Assembly: GCF_963666015.1 (NCBI RefSeq)
Contig: NZ_OY762555.1
Location: 806,001 to 870,000 of the forward strand
Length of the DNA: 64,000 nt
DNA from: an uncultured Sphaerochaeta sp.
GTDB taxonomy: Bacteria; Spirochaetota; Spirochaetia; Sphaerochaetales; Sphaerochaetaceae
Reading direction: 5' to 3'
A model generated the notes under the pieces. The model worked only from the letters and a program-made list of their open reading frames with translations. It was not told the DNA's origin and ran no database searches. Positions 45,010 to 53,942 of the stretch are shown piece by piece (position 1 is the first letter of the stretch; each line of letters opens with the position of its first letter). The translations under genes were made by a program, and so were the position numbers.

Positions 45010-46774
45010 GGAATTCCTCCTTCCCAATTTTCCAATTGACCGATTGCTGATATTCATTCCACATTCTTGCATACAGTCCCTGCTTGTTAAGCAACTCTTC
45101 ATGCCGACCTTGTTCTGCAATTTTTCCAGTGTCCATCACAACAATATTGTCAGCAGAGGTTACGCTCGTCAGGCGGTGAGCGATCATGAGTACTGTCTTT
45201 CCTTTGGTAAGTTTCTTGAATGCTTGTTGAATCAGATGCTCATTCTCCGGATCAGTGAAGGCGGTTGCTTCATCAAGAATCACGATGGGAGCATTTTTCA
45301 GGATTGCACGAGCCAGCACTATCCGTTGCTGCTCTCCCCCGGAAAGATAGGTACCTTCGATCCCAATCCTGGTGTGCAGGCCCTGGGGAAGTCGATCAAT
45401 GATCTCACGACATTGGGCCTGGTCCACAGCACGTTCGACATCTTCCAGAGTTGCCGTTGGATTACCGAAACGTAAATTTTCCAACAAAGAAGTCTTAAAC
45501 AAATGAGTATTCTGAAAGACGAAGGAAATGTGCCCCATGATTTCAGATGGATCAAGATGTTTCACGTTGGACTCTCCGATCAACACAGAACCCTTATCTA
45601 CGTCCCAGAAACGGGGAACAAGACGAGCCAATGTTGTCTTTCCACTCCCAGATGATCCGACAAGTGCAGTGGTCTTCCCCTCTGGAATATTGAAACTGAC
45701 CGCATCGACAGCTTTGTTCTGCTTCCCAGGATAACTAAACGATACGTTTTCGAATCGTATACCATGGCTTATGATGGGTTTTGGTTCTACAGGAACCGAC
45801 AAAGAGGGATAATCAGTGAGATGCTCGATGCGATCGACAGCTTCCCTTGCCTGACCCAAGGCTTGATTCAGATACATGCTACGCATGATGCTCTGGGAGA
45901 ACACAGGCGTAAGCAACACATATAGAATGAGATTCAGAACCGTTTGGGTGGTATCTCCCGTATGGTTTATGATCAATAGTGCAATCGGAACAAGCAGAAA
46001 AACAAAGCTGTTGATGATCACCGTATACGCCGCCATCGGTTTCTCCCACATTCTTGTATATCCATAAACCATTTTTTTATAAGCAATAATGCTCTTGTGG
46101 AAATTTTTGAAGGAAAAAACAGTCTGCTGGAACACTTTGACTACAGGAATGCCACGTACGTACTCAACGGCTTCCGTATTCATTGACTCCAATGAGGTCA
46201 TATAGCTTTCCATGAAACTTCTGCCCCTCTTGCTCATCATGGAACTCATGATGATGAAAGAAAAGCATACCGGGACCAGACAAGCCAGTCCTAGTCTCCA
46301 ATCAAATACAAACATCAGAACCAGAACAACAAGTGGCATCAGGATTGTCGCTGCGAGATCCGGCAACTGGTGTGCGAGAAAACCGTGGGTTATCCCAGCA
46401 TTATCATCGATGATCTTTCGGATACGTCCAGAAGTTGTACTGTTGAAGAAGCCTAGCGGCAGACAGACTATTTTCGCCATGGCTTGTCTCCGCATATTTG
46501 TCTCCACACGGAAGGCAGCTAGGTGAGAAAAGGAAAGCGCCACGAAATACAGCAAGATACTCGCCACTGCCGTTCCCATCGACCACCATCCGTAGGCCGC
46601 TATTCGAGCCCCCGATGCTTGACTGCTGTTTGTGAACAACTCCCTGATAATAAACCACACCAGTACATACGGCACCATTGCAGCAACTGAGCTCAATGCA
46701 GATACTGCCAATGCAGCAGGGAGCAATGTCCTTCTGCCCGCCATATATGATTGCAATTTTCGTAACGTGTTCAT
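45002..46774 (-). CDS. ABC exporter-type half transporter, first subunit (YbtP/IrtA-like)
   Basis: The 590-residue protein has six membrane helices and a nucleotide-binding domain: GSSGSGKTT, LSGGEQQRI and VILDEATAFTD. ALAVSALSSVAAMVPYVLVW and YMAGRRTLLP fit the YbtP/IrtA group. It has no siderophore-interacting N-terminal domain. The ATG at 46774 follows GGAGAAGG by 6 bases. It is the first gene of the two-gene operon, whose upstream region holds a GTTAG-N6-CTAAC repeat (46967-46982) and a remnant of a TetR-type regulator. Confidence 0.82.
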   Translation of the reverse strand: MNTLRKLQSYMAGRRTLLPAALAVSALSSVAAMVPYVLVWFIIRELFTNSSQASGARIAAYGWWSMGTAVASILLYFVALSFSHLAAFRVETNMRRQAMAKIVCLPLGFFNSTTSGRIRKIIDDNAGITHGFLAHQLPDLAATILMPLVVLVLMFVFDWRLGLACLVPVCFSFIIMSSMMSKRGRSFMESYMTSLESMNTEAVEYVRGIPVVKVFQQTVFSFKNFHKSIIAYKKMVYGYTRMWEKPMAAYTVIINSFVFLLVPIALLIINHTGDTTQTVLNLILYVLLTPVFSQSIMRSMYLNQALGQAREAVDRIEHLTDYPSLSVPVEPKPIISHGIRFENVSFSYPGKQNKAVDAVSFNIPEGKTTALVGSSGSGKTTLARLVPRFWDVDKGSVLIGESNVKHLDPSEIMGHISFVFQNTHLFKTSLLENLRFGNPTATLEDVERAVDQAQCREIIDRLPQGLHTRIGIEGTYLSGGEQQRIVLARAILKNAPIVILDEATAFTDPENEHLIQQAFKKLTKGKTVLMIAHRLTSVTSADNIVVMDTGKIAEQGRHEELLNKQGLYARMWNEYQQSVNWKIGKEEFHA

Positions 46775-46840
46775 GAACACCCTTCTCCTTCATTGTCGAA
46801 ACATATAGCACCAAAATTCTCACCACCATGTGACGATATT

Positions 46841-46921
46841 TCAGTCATCATTCTTCGATTCCATTTCAAATGCATCATCTGAACCTGAAAATGTACATAT
46901 TGAGATTTTTCCCTCACTCAT
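46841..46921 (-). CDS. possible 26-codon leader ORF before the ABC operon
   Basis: ATG 46921 to TGA 46841 encodes MSEGKISICTFSGSDDAFEM and six more residues, with a GAGG 3 bases before the ATG. It lies between the iron-type repeat and the ABC operon. The spacing of the ribosome site is short, and a chance frame cannot be excluded. Confidence 0.2.
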   Translation of the reverse strand: MSEGKISICTFSGSDDAFEMESKNDD

Positions 46922-46966
46922 CTACCTCGCTCACATAATTGAAGGAAGCCCCATTAAGCATTTTAT

Positions 46967-46982
46967 GTTAGTCATCGCTAAC
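46967..46982. promoter_or_regulatory. iron-type operator upstream of the ABC operon
   Basis: GTTAG-TCATCG-CTAAC is a perfect inverted repeat flanked by TTTTAT on the left and TTTTAT on the right. Nearly the same repeat is found before feoB and feoA. On the minus strand TTGGAA and TAACAT, 17 bases apart, would place the repeat inside a promoter. Confidence 0.6.
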
Positions 46983-47058
46983 TTTTATTCCAAAAAAATA
47001 TTCACCTTCCTTTTCTTCATATCCCTTGGAACGACCATATCATAAATTTGTGGTTGTC

Positions 47059-47238
47059 TTATAAATAGGGATAGATGGCTGTAGTATTCATTCCGACTTT
47101 CGAAGTAATCCAGTGGAGCGACGTGTCCTTGAACCAATATTGCATAAAATCATGTTCTGCTGCTTCCACAATCTGTTCCCGAACGCTCGTTCCTTCGTTC
47201 GGGGCTGCAATATATACGAAATTCCCAGTGCCAATTGC
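47059..47238 (-). pseudogene. remnant of a TetR-family regulator (helix-turn-helix part)
   Basis: Reading the minus strand from 47238 to the TAA at 47059 gives 59 residues with no usable start codon. The part VREQIVEAAEHDF, then KDTSLHWITSKVGMNTTAIY, aligns with the TetR DNA-binding domain (R-x-x-I-x-x-A-A, T-S, I-x-x-x-V-G-M, I-Y-x-Y). The ligand-binding domain is missing and a stop follows the recognition helix. It lies upstream of the ABC pair on the same strand, the usual place for a TetR regulator of such transporters. Confidence 0.5.
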
Positions 47239-47244
47239 TTAGAT

Positions 47245-47280
47245 GATCCATATGATTATGATCTGCAAATCATATGGATC
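47245..47280 (-). terminator. long inverted repeat after the ZIP gene
   Basis: GATCCATATGATT (47245-47257) and AATCATATGGATC (47268-47280) are perfect 13-base arms with a 10-base loop, 7 bases after the ZIP stop. The stem has no T run, so it is either a weak terminator or an mRNA-protecting hairpin. Confidence 0.5.
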
Positions 47281-47286
47281 TAAAGC

Positions 47287-48084
47287 CTATGCAAATAATA
47301 ATAGGCTGAAGGCCATCACTACCATACCCGCGATAAGCCCACCGATTGCTATATGATGTTCGCCATACGCTTCTGCTGTCGGCAATAATTCATCGAGAGA
47401 AATATACACCATGATCCCCGCAACTCCCGCAAAAATTATTCCAAAAGTAGAATCACTGAAAATGTTTTTTAGGATAAAATAACCAAGCAATGCTCCCACC
47501 GGTTCTGCAAGCCCAGAAGCAAAAGAGAACCAGAACGCTTTTTTCCTGCTCTTTGTTGCATAGTATATAGGCACAGACACAGCCACACCTTCGGGAATAT
47601 TATGGATTGCGATGGCAACCGCTATACTGACACCCAAATGAGGATCTGAAAGTGCTCCCATGAACGTAGCAAGTCCTTCTGGGAAATTATGAATGGCAAT
47701 TGCCAATGCTGAAAAAATCCCCATCCTAAGCAACCTCTTTTCTGAAGTTGCATCGGGTGTTTCATTGATATTCCCAATCTCATGCGGATTCTCATATGAG
47801 GGAATCAGTTTGTCGATGACAGCAATGACCGCTATCCCACCAAAGAATGCAATCGAGGTAATCCAGTACCCCTTGGTTTCCCCAAACGGTAGAAGCAAGG
47901 AATCCCTAGCCTTCGCAAAAATCTCAATGAAGGAGACATAAATCATTACCCCCGCAGAGAACCCCAAAGCTCCGGACAGGAACTTTGGATTGAACTTCTT
48001 TGAAACGAAAGCCAATGCACTTCCGACTCCAGTAGCAAGACCGGCAAAAACTGTCAGACCCAAAGCAAATACTACCGTATTCAT
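47287..48084 (-). CDS. ZIP-family metal transporter, ZupT-like
   Basis: The 265-residue protein has eight predicted membrane helices. The metal-binding motifs in helices 4 and 5 are HNFPEG and HNIPEG, as in ZupT, which takes up zinc and also iron and manganese. A charged loop (about 78-110) lies between helices 3 and 4. The ATG at 48084 follows GGAG; an ATG 18 bases upstream is less likely. It lies between two iron-type operons. A half-site ATGTTAG occurs 60 bases upstream, without a second arm. Confidence 0.9.
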   Translation of the reverse strand: MNTVVFALGLTVFAGLATGVGSALAFVSKKFNPKFLSGALGFSAGVMIYVSFIEIFAKARDSLLLPFGETKGYWITSIAFFGGIAVIAVIDKLIPSYENPHEIGNINETPDATSEKRLLRMGIFSALAIAIHNFPEGLATFMGALSDPHLGVSIAVAIAIHNIPEGVAVSVPIYYATKSRKKAFWFSFASGLAEPVGALLGYFILKNIFSDSTFGIIFAGVAGIMVYISLDELLPTAEAYGEHHIAIGGLIAGMVVMAFSLLLFA

Positions 48085-48102
48085 GTTTTCTCCAAATAGC
48101 AT

Positions 48103-48474
48103 CCATAAGGAACTTTTATCTCATTAACTATTTTCAAACACTAACATGCAATCATCGATTTCCCAATTAAATAAGTACATCTTTACACTCAAGATCTAGT
48201 ATTAAACACATCGGAAACGTGACCACACGCGACAAGAAATGCAGAAATTGGATTCTAGAAGTATCATTTTTTCACCTCCAAATAATTCCTGTGTTTCATC
48301 ACACCGGTGTTGGGAATGGTTATACGCCTGGCAATGTCGATAACATGTAATCTGTGTTTTCCTTCTCAGTTTTCAAAATCGTCTCCCAGCACCCCTCTAT
48401 AGACTCACTTTCTTTTAGAGTCTCTCATAGCAACCCATGTTTACCCCTAACGTACTCCTCTCTTTGAAAAAGGT
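48103..48474 (-). other. gene-poor stretch between the feo operon and the ZIP gene
   Basis: The stretch holds a possible ZIP promoter (on the minus strand TTGCAT and GTTAAT, 17 bases apart, near 48125-48153), an AGACTC/GAGTCT hairpin near 48400-48422 after the feo operon, and a 10-base palindrome ACACCGGTGT. A 21-codon frame (ATG 48267 to TAA 48202) has a strong GGAGG 7 bases before its start and encodes three cysteines; it may be a tiny gene or a leftover start. Confidence 0.35.
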
Positions 48475-48627
48475 TTACCCACTCTTACTGTCACAACGCT
48501 CGGCCAGAGGACAGCAGGAACACCCTGTACAGGCGCCCCCCCTCTTCTTGTTTCGAAGCACATACCAAGAGGCTGCAACAACCAGACTCAAAATCACTAT
48601 ACCAACCACAATGTCTATCAAGCTCAT
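48475..48627 (-). CDS. FeoB-associated Cys-rich membrane protein
   Basis: A 50-residue protein starts at ATG 48627, 1 base after the feoB stop, with GGAGG 9 bases upstream inside the feoB end. One membrane helix (about 4-24) is followed by a basic turn (RNKKRG) and a cysteine cluster CTGCSCCPLAERC. This is the pattern of the FeoB-associated Cys-rich family (PF12669). It probably acts with FeoB in ferrous iron uptake, possibly as an FeoC-like or iron-delivering part. Confidence 0.85.
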   Translation of the reverse strand: MSLIDIVVGIVILSLVVAASWYVLRNKKRGGACTGCSCCPLAERCDSKSG

Positions 48628-48628
48628 A

Positions 48629-50635
48629 TTACGCCACCTCCTCTGCAACCGACCTTATACTTCTCGCAGAACCTTTTTTCATAAGGAATATCACATAGCC
48701 AACCATCACAAATGATGCAATCAAACCACCAAAGAAACCTGTTCCTACCGTCCCTGCAGTGAACAACGTACCCAGCTGGTACACGAGGAACGATAGAACA
48801 TATCCCATACCCAATTGGAACGCGATTGCTCCCCAGAGCCATTTTGGTGATTCCATCTCAGCATTCATGGAACCGATTGCAGCGAAACAAGGAGGAGTGA
48901 ACAAGTTGAACACGAGATAGGACAGACCAGCTACTGCACTTATACCAAAAACAGTCATCACATCGGCACTCCCCGTCACCAACGTCAATTCTTCAATATC
49001 AATAAAATTGGTAACGGCAAAGGTAACTGCAAGAGTTCCTACAACATTCTCCTTGGCGATAAATCCGGTGATAGCTGCTGCCGCAAACTGCCATATTCCG
49101 AATCCCAAGGGAATGAATATCCAGGCAAGAGGTGTGGCAAGGCTTGCCAGAATGCTGGTATCAGGAGCTGTTTGACCGACAACTTGGAACTGCCAATTGA
49201 ACGTCTGGAGAATCTGCACGATGGCATTACATATCAATATAATGGTTCCTGCTTTGATGATGAATGCTTTCGCCCGACTTAGCATGGAAATGGCCGCTCG
49301 TTTAACACTGGGGAACCGGTACTCAGGAAGCTCCATGATGAAATAGGATCGTGAAGTATCACCGGTAATCCTCCTGATTATCAAACCACTCAATACGATT
49401 ACCAATATGGCCAAGAAATACATGGAAGTTCCCACCCAGGCATTATCACCGAAGAATACACCGGCAAAGAGTGCAATGATTGGAAGTTTTGCCCCACAGG
49501 GCATGAATGGGGCCAGCATAGCGGTCGTTCTTCTCTGTCGCTCATTCTTGATGGTACGGGTAGCCATGATACCAGGGATAGCACATCCAGTACTCACAAT
49601 CATGGGGATGATGGATTTTCCAGAGAGCCCAATCTTCTTGAAATATCTGTCCATGACCAATGCAACACGCGCCATATAGCCACTGTCCTCTAAAAGCGCC
49701 AGCAAGAAGAACAACACCATGATCAACGGCAGGAACCCTACCACGGCTCCTACTCCTCCAATGATACCATCCAACAGCAAAGAAGAGAGAACCGGACTTA
49801 CATTTTCCCCCATCGCTCTTTCCACTAAGCCATAGAAACCATCAATCAACCCGACGAGGACATCGGCAAGCCACGGGCCCACCCATGACTGGGAAAGAGA
49901 AAAGACCAGCCATATAATGACTGCAAAAATTGGAATCCCCAGCCATTTATGAGCGACCACTTTATCTAATCTATCTTGGAACGTATGATGTGAGGTATCA
50001 ATTCTACGTCGTTCAACACGATCCACAACATCATTCACCATACGAAAGCGTTCCTTATCAATCTGCTTGATCTCCTCTTTCGTGGCATCGGATTTAACAT
50101 CTTTACCATGAAGCGGTTGCTGTTTATCCTTTTTATCGTAGGCTTTTTGTACTGCTGCCACTAATAAATCAAGCCCATTATCTGTACTTTTAGTGGAAAC
50201 AGTTCTGATAATTGGACACCTTAGTATCTCACTTAGGAGTTCAGTATCGATGATGATTCCCTTTTTCTGAATCAAGTCGCTTTTATTCAGCGCAACCACT
50301 ACTGGAATACCCAGTTCCATCAGCTGTGAAGTGAAAAAGAGGCTACGGTTTAAATTAGTGGCATCCACAATATTGATGATTACATCAGGAGATTCCTTCT
50401 GAACGAAATCCCTGGTAATCGATTCTTCATTGGTATAAGGCGACATGGAATAGGCACCGGGCAAATCAACGATAGTCATCTTTTTTCTTCCCGGATTCAA
50501 TGAAGTCTTCACAGCCCCTTCCTTCTTTTCCACCGTCACACCCGGCCAGTTTCCCACATGCTCAATTTTTCCTGTGATGGCATTAAAAAAAGTGGTTTTC
50601 CCACTATTCGGATTTCCTGCCAAAGCAATCTTCAT
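48629..50635 (-). CDS. feoB: ferrous iron transporter FeoB
   Basis: The 668-residue protein has an N-terminal G domain (G1 GNPNSGKT at 8-15, G3 DLPGAYSM, G4 NKSD) and a C-terminal membrane part with two gate regions (VGFLPLIMVLFFLLALLEDSGYMAR, in part, and the CAIPGIM and CGAKLPI motifs with the conserved cysteines). It moves Fe2+ inward. GGAGGAG precedes the ATG. A repeat of the GTTAG type stands 26 bases upstream, so it may be transcribed both with feoA and from its own promoter. Confidence 0.96.
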   Translation of the reverse strand: MKIALAGNPNSGKTTFFNAITGKIEHVGNWPGVTVEKKEGAVKTSLNPGRKKMTIVDLPGAYSMSPYTNEESITRDFVQKESPDVIINIVDATNLNRSLFFTSQLMELGIPVVVALNKSDLIQKKGIIIDTELLSEILRCPIIRTVSTKSTDNGLDLLVAAVQKAYDKKDKQQPLHGKDVKSDATKEEIKQIDKERFRMVNDVVDRVERRRIDTSHHTFQDRLDKVVAHKWLGIPIFAVIIWLVFSLSQSWVGPWLADVLVGLIDGFYGLVERAMGENVSPVLSSLLLDGIIGGVGAVVGFLPLIMVLFFLLALLEDSGYMARVALVMDRYFKKIGLSGKSIIPMIVSTGCAIPGIMATRTIKNERQRRTTAMLAPFMPCGAKLPIIALFAGVFFGDNAWVGTSMYFLAILVIVLSGLIIRRITGDTSRSYFIMELPEYRFPSVKRAAISMLSRAKAFIIKAGTIILICNAIVQILQTFNWQFQVVGQTAPDTSILASLATPLAWIFIPLGFGIWQFAAAAITGFIAKENVVGTLAVTFAVTNFIDIEELTLVTGSADVMTVFGISAVAGLSYLVFNLFTPPCFAAIGSMNAEMESPKWLWGAIAFQLGMGYVLSFLVYQLGTLFTAGTVGTGFFGGLIASFVMVGYVIFLMKKGSARSIRSVAEEVA

Positions 50636-50660
50636 CGTAGCTCCTCCTTCAGTTTTTTAT

Positions 50661-50676
50661 GTTTGCCTATGCTAAC
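50661..50676. promoter_or_regulatory. iron-type operator before feoB
   Basis: GTTTG-CCTATG-CTAAC matches the GTTAG-N6-CTAAC repeat with one mismatch and keeps the flanking TTTTAT and CTTTTAT. It lies in the 84-bp feoA-feoB gap. Confidence 0.5.
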
Positions 50677-50719
50677 TTTTATAGTAAAAAAACACCTCTT
50701 CCTGGCACCTGCGATACGC

Positions 50720-50980
50720 TCACACCACCCTACTCGCTAGTGTTGGCTTAGCCGATCGCTCAAGTTTTTCCAGGCATATGGCCCTTGCGAGATCTTCATC
50801 AATACTGTAGCGGGAATTCTTGATATCAACAACATACATAGAAGGTAATCGGGATATGAGCACAATCCTTTCACCAGGATAGCAACCCAAAGTGAAAAGG
50901 AATTCCTGCATATCAACTTCTGTGGTCATGATACTGGCAACCAAGTATTCAGTGTGGAGTTTACAATTTGCGATGGTCAT
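50720..50980 (-). CDS. feoA: FeoA-family protein
   Basis: The 86-residue protein has the SH3-like FeoA fold pattern: MQEFLFTLGCYPGERIVLISR (in part), then YVVDIKNSRYSIDEDLARAICL, in part. FeoA binds FeoB and supports iron uptake. The ATG at 50980 has AAGGGATT before it. It is the first gene of the feoA-feoB-Cys-rich unit and has a consensus promoter with an overlapping operator. Confidence 0.88.
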   Translation of the reverse strand: MTIANCKLHTEYLVASIMTTEVDMQEFLFTLGCYPGERIVLISRLPSMYVVDIKNSRYSIDEDLARAICLEKLERSAKPTLASRVV

Positions 50981-50997
50981 ACATAATCCCTTATATA

Positions 50998-51013
50998 GTT
51001 AGCTTACACTAAC
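50998..51013. promoter_or_regulatory. iron-type operator at the feoA start site
   Basis: GTTAG-CTTACA-CTAAC is a perfect inverted repeat just downstream of the expected transcription start near 51015. A bound repressor here would block feoA transcription. Confidence 0.65.
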
Positions 51014-51374
51014 ATAAAATTATTATAAGGACCCCCTAATAAAATGTCAAGTACTTATTTTGATAACCCAAATCATAGACATCGAGTCTTTTGTGAGAAG
51101 AGACAATTTCTACCTTGATGGAATTGCCCAACACACTTCGTTTACCAGGCGAACCAAATGAATACAAGCCAATCGTCAAATTATCACAATAGGCCTTTTT
51201 TCTCCTAAAGAATAAAGTATACTGGTTACCAAAATTGCGGGGATTACATGACTTAATGATTTGTCCAAGGGTAGAAGCAGATTTGTAAAAAACCGTTGAA
51301 TAACTTCTGTAGAGACCGGATAGTGCTCAAGCCTTGCCAAGCATTCCTCCTACCACGATATCCGAGGAGTTTAC
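51014..51374. other. 361-bp gap between feoA and the GGDEF/EAL gene
   Basis: It holds the feoA promoter at its left end. The rest shows no convincing coding frame or strong hairpin. An ATCCGAGGAG precedes the ATG at 51375. I see nothing else in it. Confidence 0.4.
51022..51050 (-). promoter_or_regulatory. consensus promoter of the feo operon
   Basis: On the minus strand TTGACA (51045-51050) and TATAAT (51022-51027) are exactly 17 bases apart: a perfect sigma-70 consensus. Such a strong promoter next to a palindrome implies tight repression when iron is sufficient. Confidence 0.85.
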
Positions 51375-53297
51375 ATGCATTATTTTGAAGCCACCTTGCT
51401 TTCCATTATTCTCATGCTGGCTATTCTCGTAGATGTCCTAAGATTTCCCTTGATAAAGAAGGACAGAGGGAGCCGCTTTTTTGCAGAATTGACAATAGCC
51501 TACTCAATATATCTTGTTATTACTATATTCATCTGTCTCGGGAGAGAGGGTATCGTACTATATCCAATACCTATTAACAGAATCTTATGGACATTGCATT
51601 ATCTTTCTTTTCCTTTGTTGTTGGGGATGTGGATGCATTTCAATGCTCTCAATGTCATCGACAATGAGAAACTTGTGAATCTTCTCTCGCTGATTCATGC
51701 TATTCCGCTTGCAGTACTGACTATGATTGCCCTTCTTGACATATCGAGACAGCAATTTTACCCGTTTAATGCTGCCTATGAACACATGTTGCCCACACCG
51801 GGAACCACTTACATGCTTATTCTTTCCTTTTTCTTTTGTTTGGCAATGCTCCTACCTACATTAGGGCATCGAAAAGAACTACCTGGATCATTTTTATTTA
51901 TTTCTATGCTCTTGCCAGTGGCCTTTACAACGTCGTTCATCGCTTTCTATGTTACACACACCCATGTCATGTTTACGATGGTAAATTCCTTTATGATGGT
52001 TCTCTATTACCTAATTGGTCAAAGAGATTCAGTTCGGACCGACCCCTTAACCGGGTTGCCTTCGTATACGCTTCTCAAACGTAAGATGATCCGTATATTC
52101 CGGTTTCGTTCCCCATATGCTGTAATCCTTCTTGATATCGAAAATTTCAGATATTTCAACTCCCGCTATGGCCAATTCATTGGAGACCAGATACTTATTG
52201 AACTGGCAGACTATTTGCGAACTCTTGCAAATGCAAATGAGGTATTTAGAATTTCCAATGACCAGTTCTGTCTTTGCTTTCCTGCCACTAAAGAAGAAAC
52301 TGCCCTATCGATTACCAATCAAATAGAAAACAGATTGAAGCACCCCTGGATACTTAACGAGAGATCGGTGCATATCCAAGTAAATATGGCGATAATCAGT
52401 ATCCCTCAACAAGCGGAAACTTTGGAAGAGTTCAAACAAGCAGTCAACCAATTACTGCTCGAAATCAAAACAGTTCGCAGCAAGTCTCTCATTGTTTATA
52501 CCCGTGAAAGCATGATCGATCATGAGCGTAAATTAAATATTATCTCCGCCTTACGTGAATCTATAAAATTTACAGATCAGGTCGTAGTGCACTATCAACC
52601 AATCTATGATGCAAAAACAGAACAACTCGTTTCGGCAGAAGCATTGATGAGAATAAAGGATCGTCATTTGGGATTCTTACAACCCGGTGAATTCATATCG
52701 CTTGCTGAACAGACTGGACTGATTGTTCAACTCACTCAGATTGTACTCGCTAAGGTTTGTAAATTCATAAAACAATTTCCTCAAGATTATTCGCCCTTGA
52801 GCCATATAGCCATGAATCTTTCCGGAGAAGATTTTGAATCGAAAACCCTAGGGAAAATACTTTTGAATATTATTGAAAAAGAAGGGGTCAATCCAAAGCA
52901 AATAGGGTTTGAGATTACCGAATCAGTGGTCCTTCAATCATATGAGACTGTTTCAGATGTTATGATTGAATTATCATTGAAGAAGATTACTTTTGCTCTG
53001 GATGATTTTGGAACAGGGTATTCAAATCTCCGTGCGTTGATTGATCTTCCTTATGATTATGTAAAATTTGATAAAAGCGTCATTCATGCCGCCGAGAATA
53101 ATCCTTCCATGTTATCCTTATTGACTGAGATGCTCCATAAGATGGGTAAGTGTGTGATTGCAGAAGGTGTTGAAACAAAGGAACAATTAGCCTTGATCAG
53201 GAGTGTCGGTATTGAGAGGGTACAAGGATATTATTTCTCAAAACCATTAGAAGAAGAAATTTTTCATAATCTGGTTGTAAAAGCACGAAAGGATTAA
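51375..53297 (+). CDS. membrane GGDEF/EAL protein, probable c-di-GMP phosphodiesterase
   Basis: The 640-residue protein has about seven membrane helices (1-215) that form the sensor, a GGDEF domain (about 218-375, TDPLTGLPS) and an EAL domain (about 395-635). The GGDEF site is SNDQF, so cyclase activity is probably lost. The EAL residues are present: AEALMRI near 421, EITESV, DDFGTGYSN, KFDKSV, AEGVET and QGYYFSKP. The base composition is more AT-rich than the trp region. It is monocistronic. Confidence 0.88.
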   Translation: MHYFEATLLSIILMLAILVDVLRFPLIKKDRGSRFFAELTIAYSIYLVITIFICLGREGIVLYPIPINRILWTLHYLSFPLLLGMWMHFNALNVIDNEKLVNLLSLIHAIPLAVLTMIALLDISRQQFYPFNAAYEHMLPTPGTTYMLILSFFFCLAMLLPTLGHRKELPGSFLFISMLLPVAFTTSFIAFYVTHTHVMFTMVNSFMMVLYYLIGQRDSVRTDPLTGLPSYTLLKRKMIRIFRFRSPYAVILLDIENFRYFNSRYGQFIGDQILIELADYLRTLANANEVFRISNDQFCLCFPATKEETALSITNQIENRLKHPWILNERSVHIQVNMAIISIPQQAETLEEFKQAVNQLLLEIKTVRSKSLIVYTRESMIDHERKLNIISALRESIKFTDQVVVHYQPIYDAKTEQLVSAEALMRIKDRHLGFLQPGEFISLAEQTGLIVQLTQIVLAKVCKFIKQFPQDYSPLSHIAMNLSGEDFESKTLGKILLNIIEKEGVNPKQIGFEITESVVLQSYETVSDVMIELSLKKITFALDDFGTGYSNLRALIDLPYDYVKFDKSVIHAAENNPSMLSLLTEMLHKMGKCVIAEGVETKEQLALIRSVGIERVQGYYFSKPLEEEIFHNLVVKARKD

Positions 53298-53303
53298 CAA
53301 CCC

Positions 53304-53762
53304 CTAGTAATTGGGTTTTGAGAGAAAGAATGCCATCGGCATCGCATCTGGATAATTTCCCCCAACAACCACGGGATTGTATCCCATTCCTTTTCTTTTC
53401 AGTATATCTCCAATCAAATCCGTCTCTCTGAACAGTTCATCAGAGATGGGGATTGAAGTGGAAATCCAGAGATTGATCGGCAGTAGTTCTCCGCCAATAA
53501 AACAGGAGTCAAATACATAGTAGCAATCCCGTATATGTGCAATACGATACAACGATTCGTCACCAGATACGCCTTCCTTCAGGTTTACCGAATCCGATCC
53601 CACAAGATTCTCGTTCTTGACATGATAGAGACCAGCAATCATTCTCGTACCATTAAGATCAACTTCAGAAGCAGATGCTTCACGATGAAGACAGGAACCA
53701 TTGTCATCAGCAGGATATGCCAAGAACAAGGAATCCTTGGCGGAAATAAATCGTACACCCAT
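53304..53762 (-). CDS. conserved-looking protein of unknown function
   Basis: The 152-residue protein has no signal peptide or membrane helix. It contains a row of short strands (MIAGLYHVKNENLVGSDS, in part; HIRDCYYVFDSCFIGGELLP, in part) and ends with DAMPMAFFLSKPNY. I do not recognise a family. A GGGG 10 bases before the ATG is a weak ribosome site. It is convergent with the EAL gene, 6 bases apart. Confidence in coding rests on length and codon use. Confidence 0.55.
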   Translation of the reverse strand: MGVRFISAKDSLFLAYPADDNGSCLHREASASEVDLNGTRMIAGLYHVKNENLVGSDSVNLKEGVSGDESLYRIAHIRDCYYVFDSCFIGGELLPINLWISTSIPISDELFRETDLIGDILKRKGMGYNPVVVGGNYPDAMPMAFFLSKPNY

Positions 53763-53942
53763 TAGACTGCTACCCCTATATCATCAAATGCCAATACAAG
53801 AAACCACTTCCCAATATCGCATAGGATTGTTTTCCTGGCAACTTACCTCCCTAAAAATGAAAAAACATCAGGACTCTCGCAGAGACCGGCCTATCAGCAA
53901 GGAGGATTTCTAAACCAAGACTTATCTCCGAACTGTCTTGCT

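Noticed and set aside
46830..47045. 71-codon plus-strand frame between the ABC pair and the ZIP gene
   Set aside because: No ribosome site, and it crosses the operator; the minus-strand reading explains the region better.
48121..48150. GTTAG half-site before the ZIP gene as a fourth iron-type operator
   Set aside because: Only one arm (ATGTTAG) is present; the second arm at the right spacing is missing.
48296..48310. Palindrome ACACCGGTGT in the feo-ZIP gap
   Set aside because: Too short and isolated; no promoter element is close and no second copy was noticed.
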